A stretch of DNA of 32,720 bases from Legionellales bacterium. Lineage in GTDB: Bacteria > Pseudomonadota > Gammaproteobacteria > UBA1113. Below are positions 1-8,317 of this stretch, one piece after another. The notes below the pieces were generated by a model that made no database searches, was not told the origin of the DNA, and saw only the letters and a program-made list of their open reading frames with translations. Each line of letters begins with the position of its first letter. Position 1 is the stretch's first letter. Both the position numbers and the translations under genes were made by a program. The stretch is taken from assembly GCA_002707205.1 (NCBI GenBank), contig PAMH01000019.1, forward strand, positions 50,394-83,113. The letters are read 5' to 3'.

Positions 1-1137
1 TAAAGTAACACCACGGCAGCGTGCTTGAATATTTTCTTCAGTGGTATCAGTCGGTAGATTTTTAAACTCGTCGCTGAGCATGGACAAAAAGGCATTAAAC
101 GCTGGTTCAATAGAAATTGTACTGTGAGAAATATTTAAATTATTCGCCAGCATATTTGCATCATCAATGCTCATTTGAGCTGTATAGCGCGAAGGCATGC
201 AAACTGTTTCAACATTTTCTGCACCTAATGCATCCACAGCGATAGCCGCAACTAGGGCAGAGTCTATACCGCCAGATAGGCCTAGTACTGCGCCTTTGAA
301 TCCATTTTTACGAACATAATCAGTGATACCTAATTTTATAGCTTGATAAATATTTTCAAGATCAGACAATGGTGGTGCTAATGGTGAATTTACAATTAAT
401 TTATCTTCAATATAAACAGGCGTTAGTAATGTTTCGTAGTAGCCTGCATGAACGCGAATTTCGCCTGTTTTACTCATTGCAAATGAGCCGCCATCAAAGA
501 CAACCTCATCTTGTCCTCCAATATTAGCAACATAAATAAAGGGTAATTGATTTTCAAGTACTCGCTGTTTCACGATATGCTCTCTTTGTTTAGCTTTATT
601 TAAGTCAAATGGCGAAGCATTAATGCTAATAATTAATTCCGCCCCAGCTGCTTTTGCTTTTTTACAAGGTTGTTTTTCCCAACCATCTTCACAAATAATG
701 AGACCAATTTTAAGCCCTTTGAAATTGATAACACATGGATTTTTACCTGGAATAAAATAGCGTTTCTCATCAAAAACACCATAGTTTGGTAAACATTGTT
801 TAAAATAATTTGCTTTTATTTGACCATGCTCAATGAAGCCTGCTGCATTATAAATGCCGGAGTCGGTTCGTTCAGGGTAACCAAGAATAATAGCAACATC
901 AGTACATGCTTTTTTGATGATATTTAAGCTTTCATTAACTTGTTCGTATAAATCTGTACGAAATAGTAAATCTTCGGGTGGATACCCAGTTAATGCCAAT
1001 TCAGGAAATATGATTAGATCGCTGTTATGTAGCTTAACTGCTTGATTTATATATTTAAGTATTAATTGTGTGTTACCACGAATATCACCGACTGTTGGGT
1101 TAATTTGTGCCATAGTAATACATATTTTATTATTCAT
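1..1137 (-). CDS. nadE: Glutamine-dependent NAD+ synthetase, N-terminal part (cut by window edge)
   Basis: It makes NAD+ from nicotinic acid adenine dinucleotide, using ammonia released from glutamine, in the cytosol. The visible 379 codons hold an N-terminal carbon-nitrogen hydrolase (glutaminase) domain. Its triad is visible as Glu46 (FPELALTGYPPEDL), Lys113 (FKQCLPNYGVFDE) and Cys149 (IICEDGWE). The start of the ATP-pyrophosphatase synthetase domain follows, with the P-loop LSGGIDSALVAA at about residues 287-298. Family members are about 540 residues, so about 160 C-terminal residues lie beyond the left edge. The start at 1137 gives the expected N-terminus (MAQINPTVGD begins at residue 9). 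The gene is transcribed away from pilS, and a promoter-like element lies at 1241-1269. Identification is firm. Confidence 0.95.
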   Translation of the reverse strand, partial: MNNKICITMAQINPTVGDIRGNTQLILKYINQAVKLHNSDLIIFPELALTGYPPEDLLFRTDLYEQVNESLNIIKKACTDVAIILGYPERTDSGIYNAAGFIEHGQIKANYFKQCLPNYGVFDEKRYFIPGKNPCVINFKGLKIGLIICEDGWEKQPCKKAKAAGAELIISINASPFDLNKAKQREHIVKQRVLENQLPFIYVANIGGQDEVVFDGGSFAMSKTGEIRVHAGYYETLLTPVYIEDKLIVNSPLAPPLSDLENIYQAIKLGITDYVRKNGFKGAVLGLSGGIDSALVAAIAVDALGAENVETVCMPSRYTAQMSIDDANMLANNLNISHSTISIEPAFNAFLSMLSDEFKNLPTDTTEENIQARCRGVTL

Positions 1138-1190
1138 TTTATGCTCCAATATTCTACCGTCTCATTAAAAAACATTGATATTAAAATGCT

Positions 1191-1217
1191 TTGCTATTCT
1201 TAAACTAGAAGTAGCAA
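1191..1217. other. Stem-loop in the nadE-pilS intergenic region
   Basis: TTGCTATTCT pairs with AGAA-G-TAGCAA, giving a 10-bp stem with one bulged G and a 6-base loop. A T-rich run follows on the plus strand. It lies between the divergent nadE and pilS genes, within the predicted nadE leader if the element at 1241-1269 is its promoter. No riboswitch family is recognised. Confidence 0.35.
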
Positions 1218-1240
1218 TTTTAAATTTTGCTTTTCTTATA

Positions 1241-1269
1241 ATTATACCCAAACTACTTGCAAATGCGAA
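1241..1269 (-). promoter_or_regulatory. Promoter-like element upstream of nadE (copy A of a two-copy motif)
   Basis: Read on the minus strand this is TTCGCA, a 17-base spacer ending TTTGGG, then a perfect TATAAT. It points at nadE, whose ATG is about 104 bases downstream. A closely similar segment lies in front of rapZ (11095-11124). The -35 half is a poor match to TTGACA, so promoter function is inferred from the -10 box and the shared arrangement. It may equally be a degenerate dispersed repeat. Confidence 0.4.
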
Positions 1270-1323
1270 ATCAGATGCCATTAGCTGTAGGTTTTGTGTT
1301 TTGTTTGGAATAAATGTCCACAA

Positions 1324-2922
1324 ATGAAGTTGAAAGGTATGCAGGAAATAAACCCAAGCCATAAAAGTCAGCAATATCCATGGCAAGCACTAATTATATT
1401 AAACGTCTATCGATTAGTCGTATTTATCATATTGGTTTTATTGTATATCAATTTTTACTTAAATGAAGAAAGCTTCAGTATAAAGCATATATTATTTGGT
1501 GGTGCTGGCGTGGTTTATTTTGTTTTAGCGTTAGGCTTTTTATTTCAGAGTATAAAGCAACAAATACAATTTAATCATATTGCAACGATTGGTATTTTAA
1601 GTGATATTACTTTTTTTGCATTTTTAATGTCATTAAATCAAGGGCTACTAATTAACTACGGTATCTTAATGAGCATAGTTGTGGCTGCTGGCAGTGTCCT
1701 TGTTGTTGGTAGAGTTAGCCTGTTTTTTGCTGCATGGGCTACCATTTGTGTTTTAGTAACACAGTTTTATTATGCTTGGCATGCTGAAATTACGTTAGAT
1801 GCCATGCAAAAAACAGGATTCTTATGCTCAACATTTTTTGTTATTGCGGTTATATCATTTAGTTTATCTAAGCGTATTCGTCAGGGAGAACAGTTAGCAT
1901 TAGAACAAGAAGTCAATATTTTAACGCTTGAAAAAATTAATGCTCTGATTATACAAACAATGGAACAAGGGATTTTGGTCATAGACGATCAGGATAGAGT
2001 CGTTGTCAGCAATAAAGCAGCTTGGTATCTACTGGGGATTAATTATCGCGTAGGGAATCCTTTATTATCAGATATTTCACAACCATTAATGACAATAGTT
2101 GGTCAATGGAGAGAAGATAGCAATAATATAAATATACCTAATGCACTTCTTGAGCTTGGAATAAAACCAAAATTTACGGCACTTACTGATAATGAAGGTC
2201 GACGAAAAGCAACTTTGATTTTTATCGAGGATGAGATTGAAATAAGTAAGCAGGCGCAACAAATTAAATTAGCCTCGCTGGGACGATTAACCGCAAGTAT
2301 CGCACATGAGATTCGTAATCCACTTAGCGCAATTATTCATGCAGTTCAGTTGATTGATGAAACAGCATTATCACAACAGCTTATCCGATTGATATCAATT
2401 ATTAAGAGTAATAGTCGTCGCGTAAATCAGATTGTTGAGAGTGTCTTGCAGCTTTCGCGTAGAAAGATGTCTGTGCCGCAGAAGATTAATTTAAGTGAAT
2501 GGTTAGAAGAATTTACTCAAGAATTATCATCTGGATATCGTGAGCCTATTTATATTGATGTGAAAACACAATTACAGCAACCTGAAATAATGTTTGATTC
2601 AAATCAATTAAAACAAGTACTGGAAAATATTTGTGAAAATGGATTGTATTTTAGTAAAAAAAAGACAGGGGAGTATAGATTAACGCTGAATATTCAAGAA
2701 GAACCTTATACTAAAGTTGTATACTTAGATATTTATGATAAAGGTGAGGGGATTTCGCATGAAGCGATGAATTATATTTTTGAACCATTTTATACAACAA
2801 AACCGGAAGGAACAGGATTAGGGTTATATGTTGCTAGAGAGATATGTCAGGCAAATGGCGCACGGATTACTTATTTAAATACTACAGATAGCGGTGGTTT
2901 TTTTAGGATTTTATTTTTATGA
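1324..2922 (+). CDS. pilS: Sensor histidine kinase PilS
   Basis: Membrane sensor kinase of the PilS/PilR pair, which in related bacteria controls type IV pilin transcription. The N-terminal ~190 residues hold about six hydrophobic membrane segments. A PAS-like stretch (about 205-300) follows. The HisKA domain has the H-box ASIAHEIRNPLS (His328 with this start). The ATPase domain shows an N-box (LENICENG), G1 (DKGEGIS) and F/G2 boxes (FEPFYTTKPEGTGLGLY). The frame is open upstream to 1294, but those first ten residues look non-coding. An ATG at 1339 is another possible start, and neither has a strong ribosome site. pilR follows 62 bases later. The pilS name rests on the pilR and pilin-like neighbours as well as the domain order. 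Confidence 0.88.
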   Translation: MKLKGMQEINPSHKSQQYPWQALIILNVYRLVVFIILVLLYINFYLNEESFSIKHILFGGAGVVYFVLALGFLFQSIKQQIQFNHIATIGILSDITFFAFLMSLNQGLLINYGILMSIVVAAGSVLVVGRVSLFFAAWATICVLVTQFYYAWHAEITLDAMQKTGFLCSTFFVIAVISFSLSKRIRQGEQLALEQEVNILTLEKINALIIQTMEQGILVIDDQDRVVVSNKAAWYLLGINYRVGNPLLSDISQPLMTIVGQWREDSNNINIPNALLELGIKPKFTALTDNEGRRKATLIFIEDEIEISKQAQQIKLASLGRLTASIAHEIRNPLSAIIHAVQLIDETALSQQLIRLISIIKSNSRRVNQIVESVLQLSRRKMSVPQKINLSEWLEEFTQELSSGYREPIYIDVKTQLQQPEIMFDSNQLKQVLENICENGLYFSKKKTGEYRLTLNIQEEPYTKVVYLDIYDKGEGISHEAMNYIFEPFYTTKPEGTGLGLYVAREICQANGARITYLNTTDSGGFFRILFL

Positions 2923-2984
2923 TTATTTCAAAAAATGCTTTTTGTGGTGTTAAAGTTACAGAGTATGAAAGAGTGAGCTAACTT

Positions 2985-4316
2985 ATGGAAAAAATTAAAG
3001 TATTAATTGTTGATGATGAACCGGATATTCGAGAGTTAACTTTAATGACGCTATCTAATATGCAATTAGCAGGCGTAGGCGCTGAGAGCATTGAACAGGC
3101 AAAAAAAATATTAGCGCAAGAACAAGTGGATATTTGTTTGACAGATATGCGTTTGTTAGATGGGGATGGTATTTCATTAGTTACATATATTCAAAAACAT
3201 TATGAACATATACCTGTTGCAGTAATTACAGCCTTTGGTAATATGGAGCTAGCGGTTAATGCGCTTAAGGCCGGTGCTTTTGACTTTGTTAGTAAGCCTG
3301 TCGATATTCAACTTTTAAAAAATTTAATCCATGCAGCAGAAAAACAAGTTAGTACAAAGCCTTTAATGGCTAATCAGGTTCAACTTCTCGGTGATTCTTC
3401 GGCTATTATACAGATTAAAAGTCTGGCATTGAAAGTTGCTAAAAGCCAAGCGCCGGTAATGATCTTCGGCGATTCTGGTACTGGAAAAGAATTACTTGCA
3501 AAATATATACATGAAAATAGTGCACGTAGAGAAAAACCTTTCGTACCTGTGAACTGTGGCGCTATTCCAACTGAGTTAGTTGAAAGTGAATTTTTTGGAT
3601 ATAAAAAGGGAAGTTTTACCGGCGCACATACTGATAAACAAGGTTTATTTCAGACGGCAGATGGTGGCACATTATTTTTGGATGAAATTGCCGAATTGCC
3701 TGTGCATTTACAAGTTAAATTGCTACGCGCAATTCAAGAGAAAAATATAAGACCGTTAGGAGCGCAACAAGAAATTTTAATAGATGTACGTATCATCAGT
3801 GCAACACATAAAGATTTATTAACTGAAGTGCAGTCCGGTACATTTAGACAAGATCTATATTATCGTCTTAATGTTATCGCGTTAAAAATGCCAAAGTTGA
3901 CCGATCATATTGAAGACTTACCTATTCTAGTTAAAAATTGTTTAGTTAAATTAGCGAAAGAACTAGATGTCGAATTGCCAAGTTTATCTGCGAATGCTTT
4001 AACCGCTTTAAAAAAATATAATTTCCCCGGTAATGTTAGGGAGTTAGAAAACATTTTATCTAGAGCTGTAACCTTGTGTGATAATAATCACATTACAGAA
4101 GAAGACTTAGCATTACCTTCAGTCGATATCGGAACTTCAAATGCGATGCATCTAGATGACAATGACAAAATTTCGACTAAACTCGATCTGATTGAAAAAG
4201 ATATGATTCTCAAAGCATTAGATGAGCATAAATGGAATAGAACCAAAACGGCTCAATCTTTGGGCATTACATTAAGAGCTTTGCGTTACCGATTAAAAAA
4301 ATGGGATATAGAATAA
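2985..4316 (+). CDS. pilR: Sigma-54-dependent response regulator PilR
   Basis: NtrC-type activator that works with RpoN (also in this window). The receiver domain (1-120) has the acidic pocket Asp10/Asp11/Glu12, phospho-acceptor Asp54, Thr82 and Lys104. The AAA+ domain has Walker A GDSGTGKE (162-169), the sigma-54 contact loop as GSFTGA (209-214; GAFTGA is the common form) and Walker B GGTLFLDEIAE (about 227-237). The C-terminal Fis-type helix-turn-helix includes NRTKTAQSLGITLRALRYRL. Length (443) is normal for the family. A GAG-rich ribosome site precedes the ATG. It forms a pair with pilS upstream, and a pseudopilin gene begins six bases after its stop. Confidence 0.93.
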   Translation: MEKIKVLIVDDEPDIRELTLMTLSNMQLAGVGAESIEQAKKILAQEQVDICLTDMRLLDGDGISLVTYIQKHYEHIPVAVITAFGNMELAVNALKAGAFDFVSKPVDIQLLKNLIHAAEKQVSTKPLMANQVQLLGDSSAIIQIKSLALKVAKSQAPVMIFGDSGTGKELLAKYIHENSARREKPFVPVNCGAIPTELVESEFFGYKKGSFTGAHTDKQGLFQTADGGTLFLDEIAELPVHLQVKLLRAIQEKNIRPLGAQQEILIDVRIISATHKDLLTEVQSGTFRQDLYYRLNVIALKMPKLTDHIEDLPILVKNCLVKLAKELDVELPSLSANALTALKKYNFPGNVRELENILSRAVTLCDNNHITEEDLALPSVDIGTSNAMHLDDNDKISTKLDLIEKDMILKALDEHKWNRTKTAQSLGITLRALRYRLKKWDIE

Positions 4317-4322
4317 TTTAAA

Positions 4323-4856
4323 ATGAATAAAGCATTTACTTTAATTGAACTGTTAATCTCATTGGCTATTATTGCAATTATCCTTGTATTTTCTTTCTAT
4401 CAGTACTCACAACTTAAAATATCTCAGGCTGAAAGTTTAATGGTACAGTTACAACAATTAGTCATTTATGCTCAGTTACAATCCATAAAAGAAAACACAC
4501 CTATTACTGTCTGTCCCATTGATGTTCATGGAAAGTGTATAGATAATTGGACGCAACCAGTTATTGTTTTTACAGACCCTGAGAAAATACATTTAATTAA
4601 AAGGAGAAGTACTATTTTAAAAAAATGGGAGCAACAAATACATTTATCAGGGCAGCTTAAGTTTTCAGCATTTTCATCAAGTAGATATATTACACTGGTA
4701 CCACTTGGATTAGCTGGACAGCAAAATGGTACGTTTATTTATTGTGACAACTCAACAGTAACGCCATTACATTATGGACTATCAATTAGTAAAACAGGCC
4801 GTACACGTCTTTTATGGCAAGATGATAACTATTTTGAAGAAGCAAATCGCTGCTGA
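4323..4856 (+). CDS. GspH/FimT-type pseudopilin with Ala at the prepilin cleavage site
   Basis: A minor pilin-like protein, probably processed by prepilin peptidase and assembled at the inner membrane. It opens with a four-residue leader (MNKA), then FTLIELLISLAIIAIILVF, the class III signal and hydrophobic helix. Glu5 of the mature protein is kept, but the residue before the cleavage site is Ala instead of the near-universal Gly. The C-terminal domain carries four Cys residues (VCPI, KCID, YCDN and the last residue) and ends like FimT/FimU (GRTRLLW). It starts six bases after pilR and is probably co-transcribed with it. Whether it belongs to type IV pili or to type II secretion cannot be told from the sequence. 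Confidence 0.82.
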   Translation: MNKAFTLIELLISLAIIAIILVFSFYQYSQLKISQAESLMVQLQQLVIYAQLQSIKENTPITVCPIDVHGKCIDNWTQPVIVFTDPEKIHLIKRRSTILKKWEQQIHLSGQLKFSAFSSSRYITLVPLGLAGQQNGTFIYCDNSTVTPLHYGLSISKTGRTRLLWQDDNYFEEANRC

Positions 4857-4970
4857 TGGGTTATTGCTTTATGACGGCATTGGACACTCGCCATTTTAAT
4901 ATGTGGTTTTACGTTTTTTTTGTCGTGTTTAAGCATTATTTAATACAAAACAACCACTAATCACTGACTT

Positions 4971-4976
4971 TATAAT
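4971..4976 (+). promoter_or_regulatory. Possible -10 box for the second pseudopilin gene
   Basis: A perfect TATAAT lies in the 200-base gap between the two pseudopilin genes, 80 bases before the TTG start. No convincing -35 hexamer sits 16-18 bases upstream, so this is weak evidence for a separate promoter. Confidence 0.3.
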
Positions 4977-5041
4977 ACTTAAGACTCTAAAATATTTTGT
5001 TTAAATTTCACATTTCTAAGTCATTTGGGCATATAATTACG

Positions 5042-5050
5042 TAGGAGGAA
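5042..5050 (+). promoter_or_regulatory. Strong ribosome binding site deciding a TTG start
   Basis: TAGGAGGAA lies eight bases before TTG 5057. No ATG lies between this site and the prepilin signal in that frame. The near-perfect Shine-Dalgarno match therefore fixes the start of the second pseudopilin as TTG. Confidence 0.75.
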
Positions 5051-5056
5051 TCATTT

Positions 5057-5572
5057 TTGTTAAAGTATTTGCGTGCATTTACTTCTATTGAAATTTTGAT
5101 TACGCTAATTATTGTTGGAATTTTAACAACAGTTGGCATTATTGGTTTTAGAGAAGTAATACAAAACAACAAAGCTGTGACGACAAGCAATGCACTGGTT
5201 GCGAGTTTTGCTTATGCACGTAGTGAGGCAATTCAACAAGCCAGTTTGGTGAGCATTTGTCCTGCAGCAAATAGCAACTTGCTCAGCTGTGCTTCAAACG
5301 GAAATTGGGCAAATGGTTGGATTATTTTTTTGGATCCAACAAATACGGGTACGATCAGTGATACTGACAATATTTTAAAAGTTCACCAAGCGTTAGAACT
5401 AGGCACACAAGTTAATAGCAATTTAACGAGATTTACTTTCAATGCCTCTGGCTTTTTAATTTCTGGTGTTGATACAGTTAATATTTCAGCATCGGGTTGT
5501 ACTGGAAATAATGGTCGACAACTCACACTTACCAGCACTGGCAGAACTGATATTGTGCAGTCTGCTTGTTAA
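5057..5572 (+). CDS. fimT: FimT/FimU-type pseudopilin, TTG start
   Basis: Minor type IV pilin-like protein of 171 residues. The leader is seven residues with Lys3 and Arg6 (MLKYLRA). It is followed by mature FTSIEILITLIIVGILTTVG, with Glu5 kept and again Ala, not Gly, before the cut site. The C-terminal part has the FimT pattern of ASGCTGNNGRQLTLTSTGR followed by a terminal Cys, which probably forms a disulfide. Some FimT proteins bind DNA during natural transformation; this one has few basic residues near its C-terminus, so that role is uncertain. The TTG start is fixed by a strong ribosome site. It does not share sequence with the preceding pseudopilin beyond the pilin fold. Confidence 0.82.
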   Translation: MLKYLRAFTSIEILITLIIVGILTTVGIIGFREVIQNNKAVTTSNALVASFAYARSEAIQQASLVSICPAANSNLLSCASNGNWANGWIIFLDPTNTGTISDTDNILKVHQALELGTQVNSNLTRFTFNASGFLISGVDTVNISASGCTGNNGRQLTLTSTGRTDIVQSAC

Positions 5573-5625
5573 AAATACCTGCCCGTGTTAAGTTATTTTT
5601 TTATTTTTACCTTCTAGGACTTGAG

Positions 5626-6576
5626 ATGCTTTTTGATAATATTTTACAGACCATTGGTCAAACCCCTGTGGTAAAACTACAACATATTGGTGCAGATTTA
5701 CCTTGTGAGCTTTTTGTTAAATGTGAATTTATGAATCCTGGTGGCTCAATTAAGGATCGTATTGGTTGGAATATGGTCGAAGAAGCAGAGAAGGCTGGGC
5801 GTCTTCAGCCAGGCGATACATTGATTGAGCCAACTTCTGGTAACACAGGTATTGGTTTAGCCTTAGCCGGTGCTGTTAAGGGTTATCAAGTAATTATAAC
5901 AATGCCTGAAAAAATGAGTAAAGAAAAACAAATTGTTTTAGAAGCTTTGGGTGCAAAGATTTATCGTACACCAACAGAAGCTGCGTGGGATGATCCCGAA
6001 AGCCATATGTCGGTAGCAAAAAAATTAAATGATGAACTGCCTAATTCACATATCCTAGATCAATACGCTAATCCAGCTAATTGGGAAGCGCATTACCATG
6101 GAACTGGCCAAGAGATCATCGAAGATTTTGGTCAGTCTTTAGACATGGTTGTAGCTGGTGTTGGCACCGGCGGTACGATTACGGGTATTAGTAAACGGCT
6201 CAAGGAATTTAACTCAAAAATTCAAGTTATTGGGGTTGATCCATATGGCTCTATCCTTGGCGGGGGAGATGAGGTTAAACCATACCTTGTTGAAGGAATA
6301 GGCTATGATTTTTTTCCTGAAGTATTAGATAACAGTCTTATTGATCAGTATATTAAAATTAATGATAAAGATTCATTTGCGATGGCAAGACGACTTATTA
6401 AAGAAGAAGGTTTATTGGTTGGCGGATCTTCTGGTGGCGCAGTGTGGGCAGCATTGCAAGTTGCTAAAAATTTACAAGCTGGTCAGAAATGTTTGGTTAT
6501 ATTACCTGATTCAATTAGAAATTACATGAGTAAATTTCCAGATGATGCATGGATGCAGGCGCATGATTTATTATAA
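5626..6576 (+). CDS. PLP-dependent cystathionine beta-synthase/cysteine synthase family enzyme
   Basis: Fold-type II PLP enzyme of 316 residues that either condenses serine with homocysteine or makes cysteine. PLP Lys43 lies in GGSIKDR. The substrate loop is EPTSGNTG (68-75) and the phosphate-binding loop is GVGTGGT (178-184). The phrases DQYANPANWEAHY, VDPYGSIL and SIRNYMSKF are closer, as I know them, to cystathionine beta-synthase than to CysK/CysM. There is no haem domain and no C-terminal CBS pair. The frame extends back to 5566, but the ATG at 5626 has AGGA six bases upstream and begins the conserved domain (MLFDNILQTIGQTPVV). A terminator-like stem follows at 6604-6630. Confidence 0.85.
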   Translation: MLFDNILQTIGQTPVVKLQHIGADLPCELFVKCEFMNPGGSIKDRIGWNMVEEAEKAGRLQPGDTLIEPTSGNTGIGLALAGAVKGYQVIITMPEKMSKEKQIVLEALGAKIYRTPTEAAWDDPESHMSVAKKLNDELPNSHILDQYANPANWEAHYHGTGQEIIEDFGQSLDMVVAGVGTGGTITGISKRLKEFNSKIQVIGVDPYGSILGGGDEVKPYLVEGIGYDFFPEVLDNSLIDQYIKINDKDSFAMARRLIKEEGLLVGGSSGGAVWAALQVAKNLQAGQKCLVILPDSIRNYMSKFPDDAWMQAHDLL

Positions 6577-6603
6577 AAAGATATAAAGTTATAAGTAAAT
6601 TTA

Positions 6604-6639
6604 AGCACTAGATTATTTTTATTTAGTGCTATTTATTTT
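6604..6639 (+). terminator. Terminator-like stem-loop between convergent genes
   Basis: AGCACTA (6604-6610) pairs with TAGTGCT (6624-6630) around a 13-base AT-rich loop and is followed by ATTTATTTT. It follows the beta-synthase gene. The right arm also overlaps the stop codon of the convergent Cys-cluster gene. The stem is short (7 bp), so strength is uncertain. Confidence 0.5.
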
Positions 6640-7258
6640 GATGTTCTTTCTCAAGGTATGTTAGTGCTGCTTTAACCATAACGCCTAGCTGTCCCCAGCG
6701 CCCATCTTTATAAAAAGCACTTGTTATAGGGACTATGTCTTCTTTGACTTGCTCAAGCCTGTCTGGTATTTCATAGCCTTCAACATCATCAGGCTCATTA
6801 CGCGAACATAAATTAGCAGGAGATGTCACCATGTGTAATCTGCACGGCGTAGGGCGCACTTCATATGCAGCACAAGCCCCATCGACTAAAAATGCACATG
6901 GTATTTCATAATGATAAAAATATTTACCATAAACACGTTCTGGCATTTTTAAATCACCGTGAAAAGGCTTGATAAATTTTTGAGTGGATTTGTAACTACT
7001 AAATACCTCACGCGCAAGCCTAGCATTTTCATGGATATTAGCAATTAATTTTTCCTGTGTCTTAGGGCGTTGTGCTTTTAACCATTCTGCCATTAGCAAG
7101 GCTTCTTCCCAAGAGATTTCTACGAGTAAATAGCAACAATGACTACACCCTTTGGTACAACTGATTTTTTTACCGGTTTGCTTAACATCACTTACAGCAT
7201 CTTCGATCATAACATCTATGGTATGGAGTAAATGATTATAATTCCGTTGTTGCTGCAT
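6629..7258 (-). CDS. YkgJ-type Cys-cluster (putative Zn/Fe-chelating) protein
   Basis: A 209-residue cytosolic protein of the YkgJ family, annotated generally as zinc- or iron-chelating with no proven reaction. The first cluster is Cys34, Cys38, Cys41 and Cys42 (CTKGCSHCC). The second is Cys121, Cys129, Cys139 and Cys151, including the typical YEVRPTPCRLH. The ATG is preceded by AAGGAAA. The gene stands alone between a convergent beta-synthase gene and the divergent htpX gene. Family assignment is good; function is not known. Confidence 0.8.
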   Translation of the reverse strand: MQQQRNYNHLLHTIDVMIEDAVSDVKQTGKKISCTKGCSHCCYLLVEISWEEALLMAEWLKAQRPKTQEKLIANIHENARLAREVFSSYKSTQKFIKPFHGDLKMPERVYGKYFYHYEIPCAFLVDGACAAYEVRPTPCRLHMVTSPANLCSRNEPDDVEGYEIPDRLEQVKEDIVPITSAFYKDGRWGQLGVMVKAALTYLEKEHQNK

Positions 7259-7325
7259 TTACTGTTTCCTTCTTACATCTTTATAGCAATAAGTGTTATT
7301 CTATAATCAATGTGTATAATTGCTA

Positions 7326-7355
7326 TTGAAATCACATTTAATGGCACTATATATC
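7326..7355 (+). promoter_or_regulatory. Possible sigma-70 promoter for htpX
   Basis: TTGAAA (five of six consensus bases) is followed after 18 bases by TATATC, 29 bases before the htpX ATG. A perfect TATAAT also occurs at 7361-7366 without a clear -35, so the true -10 is ambiguous. No Cpx or sigma-32 site is evident. Confidence 0.3.
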
Positions 7356-7383
7356 TAATATATAATTTTCTCAAGAGGTACTT

Positions 7384-8274
7384 ATGTTTAAACGAGTGGG
7401 ATTACTGATTCTTACTAATATTGCAATTGTATTTGTTCTATCGATTGTTTTAAATTTACTTGGCGTTCAGCCATATTTGGCCAAGCAGGGGATTAATTAT
7501 CAATCATTATTAGTTTTTGCTGCAATATTTGGTTTTGGTGGTGCATTTATTTCCCTATTAATGTCGAAGTTCATTGCAAAAATGAGCTTTAGCATTAAAT
7601 TAATAAATCAGCCACAAAGCCCTGATGAAATTTGGCTTATTAATACGATTCAACGTTTAGTCAAACAGGCAAAGATAGGAATGCCAGAAGTTGGTATTTA
7701 TCAAAGTCCAGAGCCAAATGCTTTCGCTACTGGTGCAAGTAGAAATAAAGCACTTGTAGCTGTATCGACAGGCTTATTACAAGCGATGACGCGTGATGAA
7801 GTGGAAGGCGTGTTAGCACATGAAATATCACATATTGTGAATGGTGATATGGTAACGTTGACACTTATACAAGGTGTTTTAAATACCTTTGTCATATTTT
7901 TTGCCCGCATTGCAGCCTACGCTGCCGCACAGTTTTTTTCAAGAGATGATGATGGCGGAATGAGCCAAGGTATATATTTTTTGATGGTAATATTATTTCA
8001 AATAGTATTTGGTATTCTTGCTACAGTAGTTGTCATGTGGTTCTCACGTAAGCGTGAGTTTAGAGCCGATGCCGGTTCTGCTAAACTTGTAGGTAAGACA
8101 AAAATGATCGCAGCCCTGCAGAAACTTGCTCAGTGTTATGATATGCCCGCTGATCCACGTGGTGCTTCAATTGCGGCATTTAAAATATCTGCTCATAGCA
8201 AAGTTGGTGCGTTGTTTGCAAGTCATCCACCATTGGCGGAGCGAATTAAAGCGCTAAACACTGAACGTGTTTAA
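7384..8274 (+). CDS. htpX: Membrane zinc metalloprotease HtpX
   Basis: Inner-membrane M48 peptidase that degrades damaged membrane proteins, in partnership with FtsH in enterobacteria. Two membrane segments lie at about 5-27 and 40-60. The zinc motif HEISH is at 146-150, two further hydrophobic stretches are at about 158-183 and 195-218, and the third zinc ligand is Glu225 (REFRADAGSAKL). The 296-residue length matches E. coli HtpX. The ATG follows AGAGG. It is preceded by a divergent intergenic region and followed 43 bases later by the HD-domain gene. Identification is firm. Confidence 0.95.
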   Translation: MFKRVGLLILTNIAIVFVLSIVLNLLGVQPYLAKQGINYQSLLVFAAIFGFGGAFISLLMSKFIAKMSFSIKLINQPQSPDEIWLINTIQRLVKQAKIGMPEVGIYQSPEPNAFATGASRNKALVAVSTGLLQAMTRDEVEGVLAHEISHIVNGDMVTLTLIQGVLNTFVIFFARIAAYAAAQFFSRDDDGGMSQGIYFLMVILFQIVFGILATVVVMWFSRKREFRADAGSAKLVGKTKMIAALQKLAQCYDMPADPRGASIAAFKISAHSKVGALFASHPPLAERIKALNTERV

Positions 8275-8317
8275 TCCTAATGACTTATTACAGATACTAA
8301 AGGCTAGGTAAACTATA

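Noticed and set aside
1294-1323. Ten extra N-terminal codons for pilS from ATG 1294
   Set aside because: The residues (MCFVWNKCPQ) do not look like a kinase N-terminus and there is no ribosome site. The later ATGs are more natural.
4857-5056. Sigma-54 promoter (GG-N10-GC) for the second pseudopilin, expected given PilR and RpoN
   Set aside because: The GG-containing stretches near 4874 and 5027 lack GC at the required spacing, so no -24/-12 site is supported.
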